A DNA stretch of 64,000 nt from the NCBI GenBank assembly GCA_000328365.1, contig KB296906.1, forward strand, positions 240,683 through 304,682, written 5' to 3'. A program made the position numbers and the translations under genes. Positions within the stretch are counted from its first letter, which is position 1. Each line of letters opens with the position of its first letter. The notes under the pieces were generated by a model. That model saw only the letters and a list, made by a program, of their open reading frames with translations, was not told the DNA's origin and searched no databases. Of this stretch, positions 63,209 through 64,000 are shown in pieces. This stretch comes from Capitella teleta. Its lineage: Eukaryota; Annelida; Polychaeta; Capitellidae.

Positions 63209-63352
63209 ATGGACTTAATCAGCATCACCGGAGACAGGTATAGCATGAATAAGGGGCTCACACTGCCTGCAAGCAATCGTAGCAGTCGGTCGAACCTCAG
63301 TACTCAACACGCAGAATCAGGGTACGAACCGTTAATATCACATTTTACCTAA
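63209..63352 (+). other. weak candidate small ORF or first exon
   Basis: ATG at 63209 opens 47 codons, starting MDLISITGDRYS, Ser/Arg/Asn-rich, with the stop at 63350-63352. A possible donor (CAGG|GTACGA) lies at 63330 and would make this a short first exon of a plus-strand gene beyond the window. No homology is recognised. Confidence 0.15.
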
Positions 63353-63665
63353 TTTTTAGTTCTCATACTTCAAAATATATTCTAATTTCAATTAATTTTG
63401 CAATATGAGTATACAACAGTGGCAGCGAAATAAATAATTTATTATTTGAAGTATAAAATAAATAAACACAATAGCACCATTTGAGCAATCTAACCGCTAT
63501 TCCAACATTAGAGTCTATTTTCAATTGCTGATACGGAAAAATATCATGCAGAATAACTAAAGCTATTTAAAATACCATAAAATAACATTACTTTCAGCAA
63601 GATGGTGCTGGGAGATGAATTAATCTCAAGCCCTAAACTCTGAATGACAGAGATATAATAAACTA
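63353..63665. other. AT-rich spacer, likely 3' UTR of the gene at the right edge
   Basis: About 310 bp of AT-rich sequence downstream (minus strand) of the stop at 63666. Minus-strand AATAAA-like words occur in it, consistent with a 3' UTR. Nothing else is seen. Confidence 0.35.
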
Positions 63666-63893
63666 TTACGATACATAAATTCCTGGATCGGACAAAATTC
63701 GCTTTCTTCTGTGTCTCTCTGGTCTCTGGGGTGTTTTAGGTGACGAAGAAAGTGGATCGCACGCTTCATCATTTGGCATATCTTGGACGAGTATTCGGTT
63801 AATGATCTTAGATATTTGTTGGCCTTTGTTCCCTGCCATGAACGTCTTCGGAGAGCCTGGCACCGCTTGCACTGACACGGGCCCTGTGCACAA
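63666..63893 (-). CDS. probable terminal exon of a gene continuing past the right edge
   Basis: A strong minus-strand acceptor (GCTTTGTTTCAG) is followed by 75 open codons and a TAA stop at 63666-63668. The peptide begins LCTGPVSVQAVPGSPKTF and ends in a Pro/Ser/Arg-rich tail (SSSPKTPQRPERHRRKR, then ILSDPGIYVS). SPKTP and the RHRRKR basic run look like a phosphorylatable, possibly nuclear-localising C-terminus, but I do not recognise the protein. Base content is higher in G+C than the flanks, which supports coding. Upstream exons lie beyond the window. Confidence 0.45.
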   Translation of the reverse strand: MCTGPVSVQAVPGSPKTFMAGNKGQQISKIINRILVQDMPNDEACDPLSSSPKTPQRPERHRRKRILSDPGIYVS

Positions 63894-64000
63894 CTGAAAC
63901 AAAGCACATCATTAGTGGAATTATATTTCAGTAGCATTAATCCAATGATCTAATAGTCAAATCGAACTTCTGAGTAACAGTATGCAAGTAACCCAAAGTT

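Noticed and set aside
1-64000. CRISPR array, bacterial operon, phage or toxin-antitoxin system
   Set aside because: All well-supported genes are spliced animal genes. No regularly spaced short repeats or prokaryotic gene arrangement was found.

Overview
The window is nuclear DNA of an invertebrate animal. It has split genes with GT-AG introns, mostly only 50-100 bases long, AT-rich intergenic DNA, LINE, Ty3/gypsy, Tc1/mariner and MITE-type remnants, and one 50-base assembly gap. The two large proteins, DNA-PKcs and a polycystin-1-like protein, are animal-type. Very short introns in such long genes fit a compact-intron lineage such as a sponge, but the sequence alone does not fix the phylum.

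Layout. 1-2.2 kb: an edge fragment that may be coding, then a LINE tail. 2.28-19.49 kb, minus strand: an essentially complete gene for the DNA-dependent protein kinase catalytic subunit (PRKDC). A first coding exon lies at 19345-19489, about 190 bp from an old Ty3/gypsy fossil (19.68-21.83 kb). 21.85-25.0 kb: two LINE remnants in opposite orientation. 25.54-26.88 kb, plus strand: a hemopexin-type matrix metalloproteinase. Its 5' part is missing at the gap, and it has two frame breaks, both in C-runs. 26.9-30.07 kb: the space between two convergent genes. 30.07-42.42 kb, minus strand: a polycystin-1-family gene (about 16 PKD repeats, REJ, GPS, PLAT, 11 membrane segments with a polycystin channel module). 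Its repeats sit largely in one 5.2-kb exon. 42.48-45.31 kb: a tandem array of four 0.63-kb units, each carrying a copy of a 127-nt exon-like block. 45.3-63.6 kb: a gene-poor stretch with two near-identical ~700-bp TA-flanked MITEs, a Tc1/mariner fragment, a SINE-like head and microsatellites. 63.67-63.89 kb, minus strand: a probable last exon of a gene that continues beyond the window.

The genes do not form a functional system. DNA-PKcs acts in nuclear double-strand-break repair, the MMP in extracellular matrix or hatching proteolysis, and the polycystin-like protein as a membrane receptor/channel subunit. The observations most worth a second look are the tandem exon array upstream of the polycystin gene, the loss of the GPS histidine and the filter aspartate in that protein, the paired C-run frameshifts in the MMP, the DNA-PKcs autophosphorylation sites (one cluster kept, another altered), and the matched MITE pair. 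I found no clearly new multi-gene system.
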